Below, in pieces: positions 1 through 9,049 of a stretch of 64,000 bases of DNA (position 1 is the stretch's first letter; each line of letters opens with the position of its first letter). The DNA lies in assembly GCA_947441065.1 (NCBI GenBank), contig CANESI010000003.1:62001-126000 (forward strand), given 5' to 3'. This stretch comes from Caulobacteraceae bacterium. Lineage in GTDB: Bacteria; Pseudomonadota; Alphaproteobacteria; Caulobacterales; Caulobacteraceae. Position numbers and translations under genes: made by a program. The notes below the pieces were generated by a model. The model was not told the origin of the DNA, searched no databases, and saw only the letters and a list, made by a program, of their open reading frames with translations.

Positions 1-1100
1 TGCAGGCGTCCCTCCTTCAGGCGATGGGTGATGCGGCATCAGACCCAACCGCCCGCATCACCGGAACTTCGCTTCCCCAGGCCATTGCGGCAGCGCCAGA
101 TACCGATCAAACGCTGACGCTTCAATCAAACCTGGTGCAAACCCAGTCATTAGCGGCGGCTCAGACTGCGGCTCAAGCCACGAGCGCGACGGCTACTCAG
201 GCCATGGTCAGTGGCCAAGCTGGGACGCTTCAATCAAACCTAGTGCAAACCCAGTCAGTAGCGACGGCTCAGACTGCCGCTCAAGCCACGAGCGCGGCGG
301 CTACTCAGACCATGGTCAGTGGCCAAGCTGGGACGCGCGAAACATCCCAGGCCAATGGCAGAGCGACCACTGCGCCCCTCGCCTCAGGTGAAACCTCATC
401 GACATCGTCCATTGCGAGCCCCCTGACAGCCGTAGCAATCGCGACAAATGGCGGTGCCAACAGCGCCGATACAGGCGGAGCATTCCAAGAGGCCCCGTCA
501 GATTTTTCTGAAGCCGTCACCCTGCAGGCCGCACAAAGCGACAGCGAAGCTGCAACAGACATCTTCGGTGCCCCCTTGCCGCTCGAAGGTCGAGTGACGC
601 AAGCCAGCCTTCAGACCGGTTCGTCAGCAACCCTGTCTAACCCGGCAACTGCGCCGCACCTCGCCGCCGAAATCAGCCGCAAGTTTGAGGGCAAGTCTGC
701 GCAGTTCGACATCTCCCTGACCCCCGAGGGGCTGGGCAAGGTCGATGTCAAGATCACCATCAATGCCCGCGGTGAAGTCAGCGCGGCGATGAAGTTCGAC
801 AATCCCCAAGCCGCCGCAGAGCTCAAGGGCCGCGCCGCTGAACTACAACGGGCGCTGGAACAGTCGGGCTTTAGCCTTTCACAAGAGGGGATCAGCTTCT
901 CCGACGGACAGGGCCAAGGCTTTAACGCGCCCCAGCAGCAGGCCAGCCAACAGGATTGGCAAGAGACCGCTCGCCGCACCGCTCAAAACCGCCTGTTCCA
1001 AGACACCAATGATCTGGCGGATGCCGCCGCCCTACGGGTTGCAGAAGCCTCTTCTGCCTATAGTCGCCGGTCCAACACCGGCGTTGATGTGAGGATCTAA
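1..1100 (+). CDS. fliK: Flagellar hook-length control protein FliK (5' end outside window)
   Basis: FliK measures hook length and switches the flagellar export specificity from hook to filament substrates. The frame is open from base 3, upstream of the first ATG at 24, so the gene probably starts outside the window. The first ~200 visible residues are low-complexity Ala/Thr/Gln/Ser, as in FliK ruler regions, and include a tandem 36-residue repeat. The conserved C-terminal hook domain follows (about residues 215-300 counted from the ATG at 24), with the typical LTPEGLGKVDVKI core and a Gln-rich tail. It ends 2 bp before flgD, and a GAGG in its last codons can serve as the flgD ribosome site. 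Family assignment rests on the C-terminal domain and on flgD-flgE downstream. Confidence 0.93.
   Translation, partial: QASLLQAMGDAASDPTARITGTSLPQAIAAAPDTDQTLTLQSNLVQTQSLAAAQTAAQATSATATQAMVSGQAGTLQSNLVQTQSVATAQTAAQATSAAATQTMVSGQAGTRETSQANGRATTAPLASGETSSTSSIASPLTAVAIATNGGANSADTGGAFQEAPSDFSEAVTLQAAQSDSEAATDIFGAPLPLEGRVTQASLQTGSSATLSNPATAPHLAAEISRKFEGKSAQFDISLTPEGLGKVDVKITINARGEVSAAMKFDNPQAAAELKGRAAELQRALEQSGFSLSQEGISFSDGQGQGFNAPQQQASQQDWQETARRTAQNRLFQDTNDLADAAALRVAEASSAYSRRSNTGVDVRI
117..332 (+). repeat. Tandem 108-bp duplication inside fliK
   Basis: Two head-to-tail copies (117-224 and 225-332) encode 36 residues each, starting TLQSNLVQTQS. They differ at 4 of 36 residues. The period is a multiple of three, so the frame is kept and the copies lengthen the ruler region of FliK. 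Confidence 0.95.
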
Positions 1101-1102
1101 CC

Positions 1103-1777
1103 ATGGCCGTCACAACCGGAAGTGCCGCTTCAGTCGCCGCTGCCGCCAACGCGCAGGTGGCGTCCAGCACCCAAAAGATGGCTGCAAATTCGCAGACCTT
1201 CCTAACCTTGCTGACCACACAGCTCAGAAACCAGGACCCGACGGCGCCAACGGACATGAACTCCATGACCCAGCAGTTGACCCAGATGACCGGGGTCGAG
1301 CAGCAGCTCCTGTCGAACGAACTCCTCACCAAGCTGGTCTCTCAGAGCGCAAACGCCATGGGAACCGCGGTCGGGTTGATTGGCAAGACTGTGACTGTAA
1401 CCAGCAACGTTAACAATATTGTCGGCGGTAAGGCCGACTGGCTCTACGAGCTCGATGCCGGTGCGGCGGCGGGCTCTGTGAGCATCAAGAATTCATCGGG
1501 CGCCATCGTCCATACCGAAAAGCTCGCCGACCTGAGCGCCGGGCGTCACTCCATCAGTTGGAACGGCAAGGATCTGGCGGGACGCACTCTGGCGGACGGC
1601 GGCCCCTACACGGCGACCTTCAATGCCGCCGATGCGGACGGCAAGTCCGTAGCCATTACAGCCATGGTCCGAGGCACGGCGACCGGTGCCGAGCAGGTCG
1701 GCGACCAGACCATGGTGTCTCTCACCAGCGGCAAGGTGCCCTACTCCGCCGTTGTCGGTGTCTCCTCAGGAATTTGA
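1103..1777 (+). CDS. flgD: Hook assembly scaffold protein FlgD
   Basis: FlgD caps the growing hook and lets FlgE subunits polymerise; it is not retained in the finished flagellum. The N-terminal half has the family signature around FLTLLTTQLRNQDPTAPTD (about residues 33-51) followed by the MTQQLTQMTGVEQQ helix. The C-terminal half (about 90-215) is the FlgD Ig/tudor-like module, with the ISWNGKDLAGR motif. The length of 224 residues is normal. It lies 2 bp after fliK and 84 bp before flgE, in the same direction, as expected for a hook operon. Confidence 0.97.
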   Translation: MAVTTGSAASVAAAANAQVASSTQKMAANSQTFLTLLTTQLRNQDPTAPTDMNSMTQQLTQMTGVEQQLLSNELLTKLVSQSANAMGTAVGLIGKTVTVTSNVNNIVGGKADWLYELDAGAAAGSVSIKNSSGAIVHTEKLADLSAGRHSISWNGKDLAGRTLADGGPYTATFNAADADGKSVAITAMVRGTATGAEQVGDQTMVSLTSGKVPYSAVVGVSSGI

Positions 1778-1861
1778 ACGTCAAGACCCAGCCCATCCCC
1801 CTTTCTCGGCCATGAGGCCACGCGGTCTTGATCTCCGCGCCCAGTACGAAGGATTACGATT

Positions 1862-3295
1862 ATGAGCCTTAATAGCGCCATGCTCACCGGGATCTCCGGT
1901 CTGACCACCAACGCCGCCTCTCTGGCGGTGATCTCGGACAATATCGCCAATGTGAACACGCCAGCCTTTAAGAAGAGCTCGGCTGAGTTTGCCAACATGG
2001 TCGCCAGCAGCGGCGCAAAGAAAGGCATCTATTTCGGCGGTGGCGTGAACGGCACGACGCGCCAATATATCTCGCAGCAGGGCAACCTGCAACGTACCAG
2101 CTCATCGACCGACCTGGCCGTCGCCGGTACGGGCTTCTTCATGGTCGCCAAGACCCCGAATGACCCGGTTGCGGCCGACCCTAGAACCTTTACGCGTGTC
2201 GGTAACTTCACCACGGACAATGCGGGCTTTCTCAAAGGCAGCAACGGCCAGTATCTGCTCGGTTGGCCCGTCGACAATACTGGCGCAATCGACTTTGACC
2301 CGACAGACATTACGAAGCTTCGTCCAATCAATGTGTCATCCGCGACAGGCACGGCTTCACCAACAACCACGGTTGCGATCAGTGCGAATTTGAAATCAAG
2401 CCAAACGCTAAACGCGAAAACGATTGCGTCGCCTCCTCCGATCCCTTACGTGGCCGGGACCTATGATCCCGCGACCTTCAACATGTCGAAATATGCGGCA
2501 AATCCTACGGCCAATCCGGCGGTGGGCATTCAACCCGACTTCGACTTACAGATAGCAGTCGCTGACTCAAAAGGCGGCCAGAGAAACCTGACCATTGCCT
2601 TCCTACGGTCGTCGACACCCAACACTTGGTATGCAGAACTGCGTGGGGTGCCCGCTGATTTCAACTCCACCGATTGCCCCGACGGCCTCATCTCGGCCGG
2701 GGTGGTTAAGTTCAACTCCGATGGTAGCCTCAACTTGGCCAGTACGACGCTATTTGGCGCTGCCGGTAGCACCACCATAAACCTTCTTGCGTCCGACTCC
2801 GCACTTCTTACTGGCAAACGTTACGCCTCAGCGCTCGGCAATTCGGCCCAATCGATCAACTTTGACCTCAGCAACAAGTTTACACAAACCGACAACGTCT
2901 CACAGCTGATCAGCCAGAGCGCCAACGGTACCGCCTTTGGTAACCAGGTCAGTATCGAGGTCGATGAAGAGGGCTTTGTCAGCGCCGTCTTTGATAATGG
3001 TTCGATCCGCCAGCTCTCTCAGATCGCAGTTGCAACCTTTACCAACGCTGAAGGCCTCAATGCTGGGACCGGAGGCCTCTTTACCGCCTCATCCACTAGC
3101 GGCAATTACATTTTGAACACGGCGGGCTCAACCGGCGTAGGTAAGATCCAAGGCGGTAACCTTGAAGGGTCCAATGTAGACCTGTCATTGGAATTTACGG
3201 GCCTCATTACTACTCAAAGAGCTTACTCAGCATCATCAAAGATTATTACAACATCAGACCAGATGCTTGATGAACTCATAAGCATTAAGAGATAA
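1862..3295 (+). CDS. flgE: Flagellar hook protein FlgE
   Basis: Structural subunit of the extracellular hook. The N-terminal rod-type signature (GISGL, then SDNIANVNTPAFKK) and the C-terminal helix (RAYSASSKIITTSDQMLDEL) are the conserved export and polymerisation ends of the FlgE/F/G family. The ~300-residue middle is variable surface domain. The start is supported by AAGGA eight bases upstream of the ATG. At 477 residues it is within the family range. Its client relationship with FlgD and FliK matches the two genes upstream. Confidence 0.97.
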   Translation: MSLNSAMLTGISGLTTNAASLAVISDNIANVNTPAFKKSSAEFANMVASSGAKKGIYFGGGVNGTTRQYISQQGNLQRTSSSTDLAVAGTGFFMVAKTPNDPVAADPRTFTRVGNFTTDNAGFLKGSNGQYLLGWPVDNTGAIDFDPTDITKLRPINVSSATGTASPTTTVAISANLKSSQTLNAKTIASPPPIPYVAGTYDPATFNMSKYAANPTANPAVGIQPDFDLQIAVADSKGGQRNLTIAFLRSSTPNTWYAELRGVPADFNSTDCPDGLISAGVVKFNSDGSLNLASTTLFGAAGSTTINLLASDSALLTGKRYASALGNSAQSINFDLSNKFTQTDNVSQLISQSANGTAFGNQVSIEVDEEGFVSAVFDNGSIRQLSQIAVATFTNAEGLNAGTGGLFTASSTSGNYILNTAGSTGVGKIQGGNLEGSNVDLSLEFTGLITTQRAYSASSKIITTSDQMLDELISIKR

Positions 3296-3392
3296 TAACC
3301 ACTCCTAACGACATGTGAATATCTCGCGGTAACGTTTTGTATAGTTTTGACGGGTGGAAAAGTGAAAATTAGGCAAATCTTTACTATGCCGA

Positions 3393-3407
3393 TTAAGTCG
3401 ATGTTAT
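3393..3407 (+). promoter_or_regulatory. Candidate CtrA box upstream of sciP
   Basis: TTAA-N7-TTAT, one base from the consensus TTAA-N7-TTAA, 54 bp before the sciP ATG in an AT-rich 165-bp spacer after flgE. In Caulobacter CtrA activates sciP, so a box here is expected. Binding is inferred. Confidence 0.6.
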
Positions 3408-3460
3408 CGCGTCTGATCTATTTTCGTCTTCTACAGTGATGGTGAGAAAGGCGAAAAGCC

Positions 3461-3742
3461 ATGTTGCAACAGCAACGCCTCAATAGCAAAGGCGAGAAGT
3501 ACGTGATCGGTCCGACCGGTGCGCCCTTGACGCTCTCGGACTTGCCACCCTCGGACACCCAGCGTTGGGTGATCCGTCGTAAGGCTGAGGTTGTCGTCGC
3601 AGTGAGCGGAGGACTTCTGTCCCTCGACGAAGCTTGCGAGCGCTACGGGCTAACCAACGAAGAGTTTTCGGGTTGGCAAAAATCGATTGAAAGCCACGGG
3701 CTGGCCGGACTGCGCACGACGCGCATTCAGCAATACCGCTAG
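3461..3742 (+). CDS. sciP: CtrA inhibitor SciP (DUF1153 family)
   Basis: Small helix-turn-helix protein that, in Caulobacter, binds CtrA and blocks CtrA-activated transcription in swarmer cells. The 93-residue length and the block WVIRRKAEVVVAVSGGLLS followed by DEACERYGLTNEEF (the HTH region) match DUF1153/SciP across the protein. Its place directly downstream of flgE is also the Caulobacter arrangement. A GAGAAAGG ribosome site precedes the ATG. The gene sits alone between a CtrA-type box and a strong terminator, so it is probably monocistronic. Confidence 0.93.
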   Translation: MLQQQRLNSKGEKYVIGPTGAPLTLSDLPPSDTQRWVIRRKAEVVVAVSGGLLSLDEACERYGLTNEEFSGWQKSIESHGLAGLRTTRIQQYR

Positions 3743-3759
3743 GTCTATCGATCTAAAGC

Positions 3760-3793
3760 AAAAGGGCCGCTCCGTCACAGGAGCGGCCCTTTT
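3760..3793. terminator. Bidirectional intrinsic terminator between sciP and lpxC
   Basis: A perfect 14-bp stem (AAAAGGGCCGCTCC and its complement) with a 6-nt loop gives a T run in both directions. It separates the convergent sciP (plus) and lpxC (minus) genes. Confidence 0.93.
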
Positions 3794-3816
3794 CTATTGG
3801 GGTATCGAAGAGGCGC

Positions 3817-4755
3817 TCAGCCTGCGCGGGCCATATCCATGACCGTCTCTTCGGCGGGCACGCGAATGCGCCAAGCATCTGGCCGCGCCATCAATTCGCG
3901 CACAACCGCATTGTTCAGACCATGACCGGCAAGGATACCTTCGAACCGGCCAATGATTGGCGCACCGAGCACATAGAGGTCGCCAATCGCATCCAAGGCC
4001 TTATGCCGCACAAACTCATCCCGACGACGCAGACCCTCGGGGTTCAGGACCCGATCCCCGTCGACGACCACGGCATTGTCCATCGAGCCGCCTCGCGCTA
4101 GGCCAATGCGGCGCAGGGCCTCAACCTCATGCAGAAAGCCAAAGGTCCGGCAGTTGGACAGTTCCTTACGGAACGCCGCCTCGTTCATATGCAGATCGAC
4201 CCGCTGACGGCCAATGGCGCTCGAGGCAAAGGCGATCTCGAAGGCCACTTCGAAACCATCGGCCGGGGTCAGCGAGGCGCGCTTGTCGCCGTCCACCACC
4301 TCAATCGGGGCTGTAATCTCAATATAACGGCGCGGCGCATCTTGGCGACGACGCCCTGCCCGGTCCAGAAGCTGCACGAAAGGCTCAGACGAACCGTCCA
4401 TGATCGGCACTTCAGGGCCATCCAACTCAACGACAGCATTATCGATCCCCAAGGCGCACAGGGCTGCCATCAGGTGCTCAATCGTCGAGACCGTAACCTT
4501 ATCGGCATTACCGATCACGGTACCAAGCTGGGTCTGCACCACAGCCTCACCGGACACAGGTACGCGATTGTCGAGGTCCGTGACATCGGTGCGCACAAAC
4601 ACAATCCCGGACCAAGCCACTGCGGGACGAACCGCCACGCGCACATGTTGGCCCGTATGCAAGCCAAGGCCTGCAAAGATCGCCGGACTGGCGAGGGTCT
4701 GTTGATGCAATGACGCTATAGCCACGTCGAAACCTTCCAAAAGGGGGAGCGGCAT
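3817..4755 (-). CDS. lpxC: UDP-3-O-acyl-N-acetylglucosamine deacetylase LpxC
   Basis: Zinc deacetylase for the committed step of lipid A synthesis. Visible landmarks are GLHTGQHV near the N-terminus, the STIEHLMAAL zinc-histidine motif and the HKALDAIGDL motif that gives the other zinc ligands. I place the start at the ATG at 4755 (MPLPLLEGF, 312 residues); an in-frame ATG at 4812 would add 19 unconserved residues. It follows ftsZ after a terminator, so it probably has its own promoter in 4756-4856. lpxC beside ftsZ is common in Proteobacteria. Confidence 0.95.
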   Translation of the reverse strand: MPLPLLEGFDVAIASLHQQTLASPAIFAGLGLHTGQHVRVAVRPAVAWSGIVFVRTDVTDLDNRVPVSGEAVVQTQLGTVIGNADKVTVSTIEHLMAALCALGIDNAVVELDGPEVPIMDGSSEPFVQLLDRAGRRRQDAPRRYIEITAPIEVVDGDKRASLTPADGFEVAFEIAFASSAIGRQRVDLHMNEAAFRKELSNCRTFGFLHEVEALRRIGLARGGSMDNAVVVDGDRVLNPEGLRRRDEFVRHKALDAIGDLYVLGAPIIGRFEGILAGHGLNNAVVRELMARPDAWRIRVPAEETVMDMARAG

Positions 4756-4836
4756 TCGGCCACCCAAAACCCCATCGTGATTTATAAAGTTTGTTTCGGC
4801 GCGGCAAAACAACTCCTGTTTCGGAATGTTTCGCGC

Positions 4837-4857
4837 TTAGGATATTGAAAATCCTAA
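4837..4857. repeat. Inverted repeat in the lpxC leader
   Basis: TTAGGAT-N7-ATCCTAA, perfect 7-bp arms, between the ftsZ terminator and the lpxC start. It has no T run, so it looks more like an operator or leader hairpin than a terminator. Confidence 0.5.
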
Positions 4858-4882
4858 CAAAAAGAGGCCGCACCGCGACCTC
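4857..4882 (-). terminator. Intrinsic terminator of the ftsZ transcript
   Basis: On the minus strand GAGGTCGC-GGT-GCGGCCTC (8-bp stem with one G-T pair) is followed by TTTTTG, 56 bp past the ftsZ stop. It probably separates ftsZ from lpxC. Confidence 0.8.
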
Positions 4883-4937
4883 AATTTCGTCTCAAATTGC
4901 AGCAAGAGGCCCTATTCAGGCACCCGCACCAAGGTTC

Positions 4938-6506
4938 CTAGTTTGCCAAGCGGCGCAGGAACGATGGGATCTCCAGATCATCACCAGCCTGCGCTTCAGG
5001 CTCTTCAATCGAACGAACAGCGGGTTGACCGGCGTTTTGATTGCGGAACTGTGGGATCGGGTCCGCCGCACGAGGCGCAATGACAGGATCTTGGCGCGGA
5101 CGGCTGCCGAACAGGCTCAACCAACCACCCTTTTGACCGCGACGGTCATCAGTGATCCGAGGGTCTGGCTGCTGGTAATATTCGTTCTGCTCAACCTCTG
5201 GCGCACGCTGGCCATAGTTCGTCGCCGCATGACTGTCCGATGATGTCATCTGCGGTGAATAGCTACCGGCATCAGAGTCATAGGACTGATGATGGGCGGC
5301 AAGCGGCTCAATATCCAGTTCAGCCTGATCGCTATAGATCGGGGCCTCATAGGTGTCTTGCGGCGCAGGGGCTAGGGCGGCCGCAGCGCGCTGAACCAGA
5401 TCCTGCTCAAAGGCTTGGGCAGGGGTCTGCATCATCACAGGCGCTTCAACCTGGGCGGCACGCGGTGCGGGCTCAGGAATACGCAAGGGCTCGGCCCGCG
5501 ACAGGCCGCGCTCCACCTTGGGCTCGATGGCGGCGATGGATGCACCGTCCATGCCCGTCGCCACGACCGAAACGCGGATCTTGCCGTCCAGCGATGGATC
5601 GAAAGCGGCACCGAAAATGATGTTGGCGTCCGCATCGACCTGATCGGAGATGGCGTTGGCCGCCTCGTCCACTTCGAGCAGCGTCATGTCTAGGCCACCG
5701 GTGACATTGACCAGCACAGCCTTGGCACCCTTGAGGGACACTTCGTCGAGCAACGGATTGGCGATGGCGTTTTGCGCCGCGAGCAGGGCGCGGTCTTCAC
5801 CCGACGCTTCGCCGGTGCCCATCATCGCCTTGCCCATCTCGGTCATTACCGTGCGGACGTCAGCAAAGTCGAGATTGATCAGCCCAGGAAGGACCATCAG
5901 GTCGGTGATCGAGCGCACGCCCGAATGGAGCACCTGATCGGCCATGCCAAAGGCTTCGGCGAAGGTGGTGCGCTCATTGGCGACGCGGAACAGGTTCTGG
6001 TTTGGAATAACAATCAGCGTGTCGACATAACGCTGCAACTCGGCGATCCCGGCATCGGCCAGACGCATCCGGTGACGGCCTTCGAACTGGAAGGGCTTGG
6101 TCACTACGCCGACGGTCAGGATACCGCGCTCACGGGCGCACTTGGCGATGATGGGGGCTGCGCCGGTTCCGGTACCACCTCCCATACCGGCAGTGATGAA
6201 AACCATATGGGCGCCGTCGAGATGCTCGCCAATTTCAGGCGCGGACTCTTCAGCGGCGGACATGCCGACTTCAGGATGGGCCCCGGCCCCGAGGCCTTGG
6301 GTCACTTGGACACCCAGTTGGATGCGGCGATCGGTCTTGGAGAAGGCCAGTTGCTGAGCGTCGGTGTTGGCCACCACGAACTCAACACCCTCGAGGCCCG
6401 CATCGATCATGTTGTTCACGGCGTTGCCACCGGCACCCCCGATACCGAACACCACGATCCGGGGCTTCAATTCCGTCGTACGCGGAGCAGACAATTGAAT
6501 AGCCAT
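4938..6506 (-). CDS. ftsZ: Cell division GTPase FtsZ
   Basis: Tubulin-like GTPase that forms the cytokinetic ring. The nucleotide-binding [11 protein letters not shown] type start (from about residue 20) and the tubulin signature GGGTGTG (109-115) are intact, and the T7-loop region is recognisable. After the globular domain (to about 320) comes a long Pro/Ala/Gln-rich linker. The C-terminal peptide [11 protein letters not shown] is the conserved contact for FtsA and other partners. At 522 residues with a long linker it resembles Caulobacter FtsZ. It is separated from ftsA by a 250-bp regulatory region with a perfect CtrA-type box. Confidence 0.98.
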   Translation of the reverse strand: MAIQLSAPRTTELKPRIVVFGIGGAGGNAVNNMIDAGLEGVEFVVANTDAQQLAFSKTDRRIQLGVQVTQGLGAGAHPEVGMSAAEESAPEIGEHLDGAHMVFITAGMGGGTGTGAAPIIAKCARERGILTVGVVTKPFQFEGRHRMRLADAGIAELQRYVDTLIVIPNQNLFRVANERTTFAEAFGMADQVLHSGVRSITDLMVLPGLINLDFADVRTVMTEMGKAMMGTGEASGEDRALLAAQNAIANPLLDEVSLKGAKAVLVNVTGGLDMTLLEVDEAANAISDQVDADANIIFGAAFDPSLDGKIRVSVVATGMDGASIAAIEPKVERGLSRAEPLRIPEPAPRAAQVEAPVMMQTPAQAFEQDLVQRAAAALAPAPQDTYEAPIYSDQAELDIEPLAAHHQSYDSDAGSYSPQMTSSDSHAATNYGQRAPEVEQNEYYQQPDPRITDDRRGQKGGWLSLFGSRPRQDPVIAPRAADPIPQFRNQNAGQPAVRSIEEPEAQAGDDLEIPSFLRRLAN

Positions 6507-6756
6507 CGACCAAAACCCTTCGAACCAACCTCGGCGAACCGCCCGCTAGGTGCATTTGTGGATGGCGTTAACTAAACGACCAGAATGCTTAACGTGCAGT
6601 TAACTGAATAGTCTGAGTCGGGCTTTGGTCGAGCCTTTTGGTGTAAAATTTGTGCATTGTCAGTGGGTTCCCGAATCATGTTCGACAAAACCCACTGCAA
6701 ATTCATGTCAATGATTACTATCGCTAGCCACAGCAGCCGCGAACAGATTTCGAACT
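6507..6756 (-). promoter_or_regulatory. ftsZ promoter and leader region
   Basis: A 250-bp AT-richer spacer between ftsA and ftsZ. It contains a perfect CtrA box (6589-6603), two GANTC sites for the CcrM methyltransferase (GAGTC 6615-6619, GAATC 6673-6677), and a 9-bp inverted repeat CAGTGGGTT (6661-6669) / AACCCACTG (6689-6697) that encloses the second GANTC. A TTGACA hexamer reads toward ftsZ at 6711-6706, but I could not assign a convincing -10. In Caulobacter CtrA represses ftsZ and CcrM methylation modulates it; the same logic is inferred here. Confidence 0.7.
6589..6603 (-). promoter_or_regulatory. CtrA box upstream of ftsZ
   Basis: TTAACGTGCAGTTAAC contains an exact TTAA-N7-TTAA, 83-97 bp before the ftsZ ATG. 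The motif matches the full CtrA consensus on either strand. Confidence 0.8.
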
Positions 6757-8082
6757 TTAGAGGTTGTCGCTTAACCATGCTGCGATTCTCGTCAGGGTCC
6801 CTGATGATGGATCGAGCTGTTGGGTGCGGTTGCGCCCACCGGTCAGGGCCTGGGTCGAGACCGCTTCACGCGGACCAAAGGCTGAACGATGCAGAACGCC
6901 TGCGGCTGCACAGAAGGCAGGACCAGAGGCGGAATCGGCCAGATGCGGCACGCGGCGCGGACGGCCTAAGCGGACGGGGCGATCAAAGACCCGCACAGCG
7001 ACCTCACGCACGCCAGCAAGCTGACTGGCCCCACCGGTCAAAACAATGCCCGCACCGGCCTCTACGGGCGCGCCAGAGGCCTTGAGGCGCTCTCGCAGCA
7101 GTTCCAGCGTCTCTTCAACGCGCGGCGCAATAATGCCCTTGAGCAGTGAGCGCGGCGCAACGACTGGCCCAGCCCCTAGATCATCCCCGCGCGGCGGCGC
7201 CTCGATCATTTCGCGGTCTTCATTGGCGCTGGCAATGGCCGAGCCATGCAAGGTCTTGATCCGCTCTGCCCCAGCGATGGAGGTCGATAGGCCACGGGCA
7301 ATATCAGCGGTCACATGGCTGCCGCCGACCGCAAGAGAGTCGACATGGACCAGCGAGCCATTGGCAAAGACGCTGACCGAGGTCGAGCCACCGCCCATAT
7401 CGATGCAGACGCAGCCCAGATCCATCTCATCCTCTTCCAAGGCCGCGAGGGCCGATGAGAAGGGGGCGGCGACGACGCCGAGGAACTGAAGGTGCGCGCG
7501 CTCGACACAGTGGCTGAGGGTCTGGAAGGCTTGATCGGCAATGGTTACGACCAAGAGCTCAAGACCCAGCGCGCGGCCGGTCATGGCGCGCGGATCACGA
7601 ATGCCGCGCAGACCATCAACGGACCAAGCGATGGGCAGAAGGTGAATAGGACGGCGTCCCTGACAGCGGACCTGATTAACCGCCGCTGTGATGGCGCGAG
7701 ACAGGTCGTGATCCGAAATGGGACGGGCGCCCAATGAGACCTGCGTGCGTACCCGGCTGCTGGACAGCTGACCGCCAGCGGTCGTGACGGTCACACCCTG
7801 AACATTAACACCGGCAACCGTCTCGGCCCGCTCAACAGCTTGAGCGATAGATTGGGTGGCCTCTTCGAGATTGATGATCGCACCGCCGCGGACACCGCGC
7901 GATTGCACATGGCTGACGCCAACGGTCTGGAGCGTCCGGTCTTCGCGACGGATGCCATCCGGCTTCATGATAAAGCACGTCACCTTGGACGCACCAAGAT
8001 CGACTGCAGCCACAACGGGCTGGCGTCCGGCCAAGGCCTTGAGGCCTTCGCGGGCCTCGCGGCGGTCGTCTAAACGCGACAT
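6757..8082 (-). CDS. ftsA: Cell division actin-like protein FtsA
   Basis: Actin-fold ATPase that anchors FtsZ filaments to the membrane. The phosphate-1 motif VVAAVDLGASKVTCF lies near the N-terminus, IDMGGGSTSVSVF is the phosphate-2 motif, and TGGASQLAGV is the adenosine motif; the C-terminal IAAWLSDNL fits the membrane-targeting helix. I prefer the ATG at 8082 (441 residues) because GGGGGAG lies 9 bases upstream. A GTG at 8109 overlapping the ftsQ stop (GTGCGTGA) would add nine residues. It is last in the run before the separately controlled ftsZ. Confidence 0.97.
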   Translation of the reverse strand: MSRLDDRREAREGLKALAGRQPVVAAVDLGASKVTCFIMKPDGIRREDRTLQTVGVSHVQSRGVRGGAIINLEEATQSIAQAVERAETVAGVNVQGVTVTTAGGQLSSSRVRTQVSLGARPISDHDLSRAITAAVNQVRCQGRRPIHLLPIAWSVDGLRGIRDPRAMTGRALGLELLVVTIADQAFQTLSHCVERAHLQFLGVVAAPFSSALAALEEDEMDLGCVCIDMGGGSTSVSVFANGSLVHVDSLAVGGSHVTADIARGLSTSIAGAERIKTLHGSAIASANEDREMIEAPPRGDDLGAGPVVAPRSLLKGIIAPRVEETLELLRERLKASGAPVEAGAGIVLTGGASQLAGVREVAVRVFDRPVRLGRPRRVPHLADSASGPAFCAAAGVLHRSAFGPREAVSTQALTGGRNRTQQLDPSSGTLTRIAAWLSDNL

Positions 8083-8101
8083 TCTGTCGAACTCCCCCAC
8101 A

Positions 8102-9049
8102 TCACGCACCCCCTGCTATCAGGCCGTCGGGGGCTGAGCCCGCCCTTGGCCTTATGGCAAGCGCTTCGGGATTGCGCAGATCGATACGTTCAAATCCCAA
8201 GTCCAAAATTCGCGATTTCTGATCGATCTGATCCAGTTGGATCAAGGCCGAGTCTTCGCCCACCGCAGGCAGTTGGATGATCCCGCCATCCTTAAGACGC
8301 AGGTCCCAGCGGCGCTGATCAACACGGACCAAGGCTTCCAGTCGCGACACCAATCGCGGACGAGACAGCACCATGGGCATAATGGCCGGCGCCGCTTCGT
8401 TCGCACCGACACCCACCACCAAAGGCAGGTTGCTAAAATTGGCCGCATTGGCCTCTTGAATGACCTTGCCCTCGACATCGACGACCTTGGTCTGGCCTTG
8501 ATTTTGCCAAACCGCGAGGCGTTGACGCTCAACGACGGCGATCACAAGGGTATCGGGCAAGAGACGAACGACCTTGGCCGACTTGACCCAACCCACCGCC
8601 TCGACCTTGGCCTGAAGGGCTTTCAGATCCAGAGTGAGAATGGGTTCATCCTGATAGAGGCCTGTGGCCGCGATGACGTCGGCCTGAGCCATGCCCGATG
8701 TGCCCTGCACATGGACGTCCCTGACCTTAAAGCCCATGGCGCTGGTCTGGGTCTCGAAGGTGGATGTGATGCCCGAGGCAATCTTTTGGGGCCGGTCACC
8801 GGTCACAAGGACGATCAGTCCGGCCAGAACCAGAACGCCGCCAAGCAGGCTGATGGTCTGAACAGGGCTTAAGGAAAAGCCGCCGAGACCTGCAAGCCGG
8901 TCGCGATTATTGGCAGAGGCTTGGGCAGCGGTGGCCCGAGGCCGAGGGGCGGTCTTTGGCGGAGCCACATTACGGCTGGCAACGGTGGCGGCAAACTTAG
9001 CGCGTGGGTCGGCTGGGCGACTAGATCCCGCTCTTACCCCTGCCGCCAT
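8102..9049 (-). CDS. ftsQ: Cell division protein FtsQ
   Basis: Bitopic divisome protein that links early and late division proteins. It has a basic Ala/Pro-rich cytoplasmic tail, one membrane span (around [17 protein letters not shown]), a periplasmic POTRA domain starting at [14 protein letters not shown] and the FtsQ beta domain. The ATG at 9049 is chosen because GGAG lies 7 bases upstream; an in-frame ATG at 9082 has no clear ribosome site. With this start it overlaps the end of ddlB by 29 bp, and its stop overlaps a possible ftsA GTG. Confidence 0.94.
   Translation of the reverse strand: MAAGVRAGSSRPADPRAKFAATVASRNVAPPKTAPRPRATAAQASANNRDRLAGLGGFSLSPVQTISLLGGVLVLAGLIVLVTGDRPQKIASGITSTFETQTSAMGFKVRDVHVQGTSGMAQADVIAATGLYQDEPILTLDLKALQAKVEAVGWVKSAKVVRLLPDTLVIAVVERQRLAVWQNQGQTKVVDVEGKVIQEANAANFSNLPLVVGVGANEAAPAIMPMVLSRPRLVSRLEALVRVDQRRWDLRLKDGGIIQLPAVGEDSALIQLDQIDQKSRILDLGFERIDLRNPEALAIRPRAGSAPDGLIAGGA

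Noticed and set aside
5772-6575. 267-residue plus-strand reading frame opposite ftsZ
   Set aside because: It is the antisense shadow of a highly conserved gene, with no ribosome site or recognisable domain.
6667-6683. Possible LexA box (GTTC repeats) upstream of ftsZ
   Set aside because: The two GTTC units are 9 bp apart; the alphaproteobacterial SOS box needs 7.
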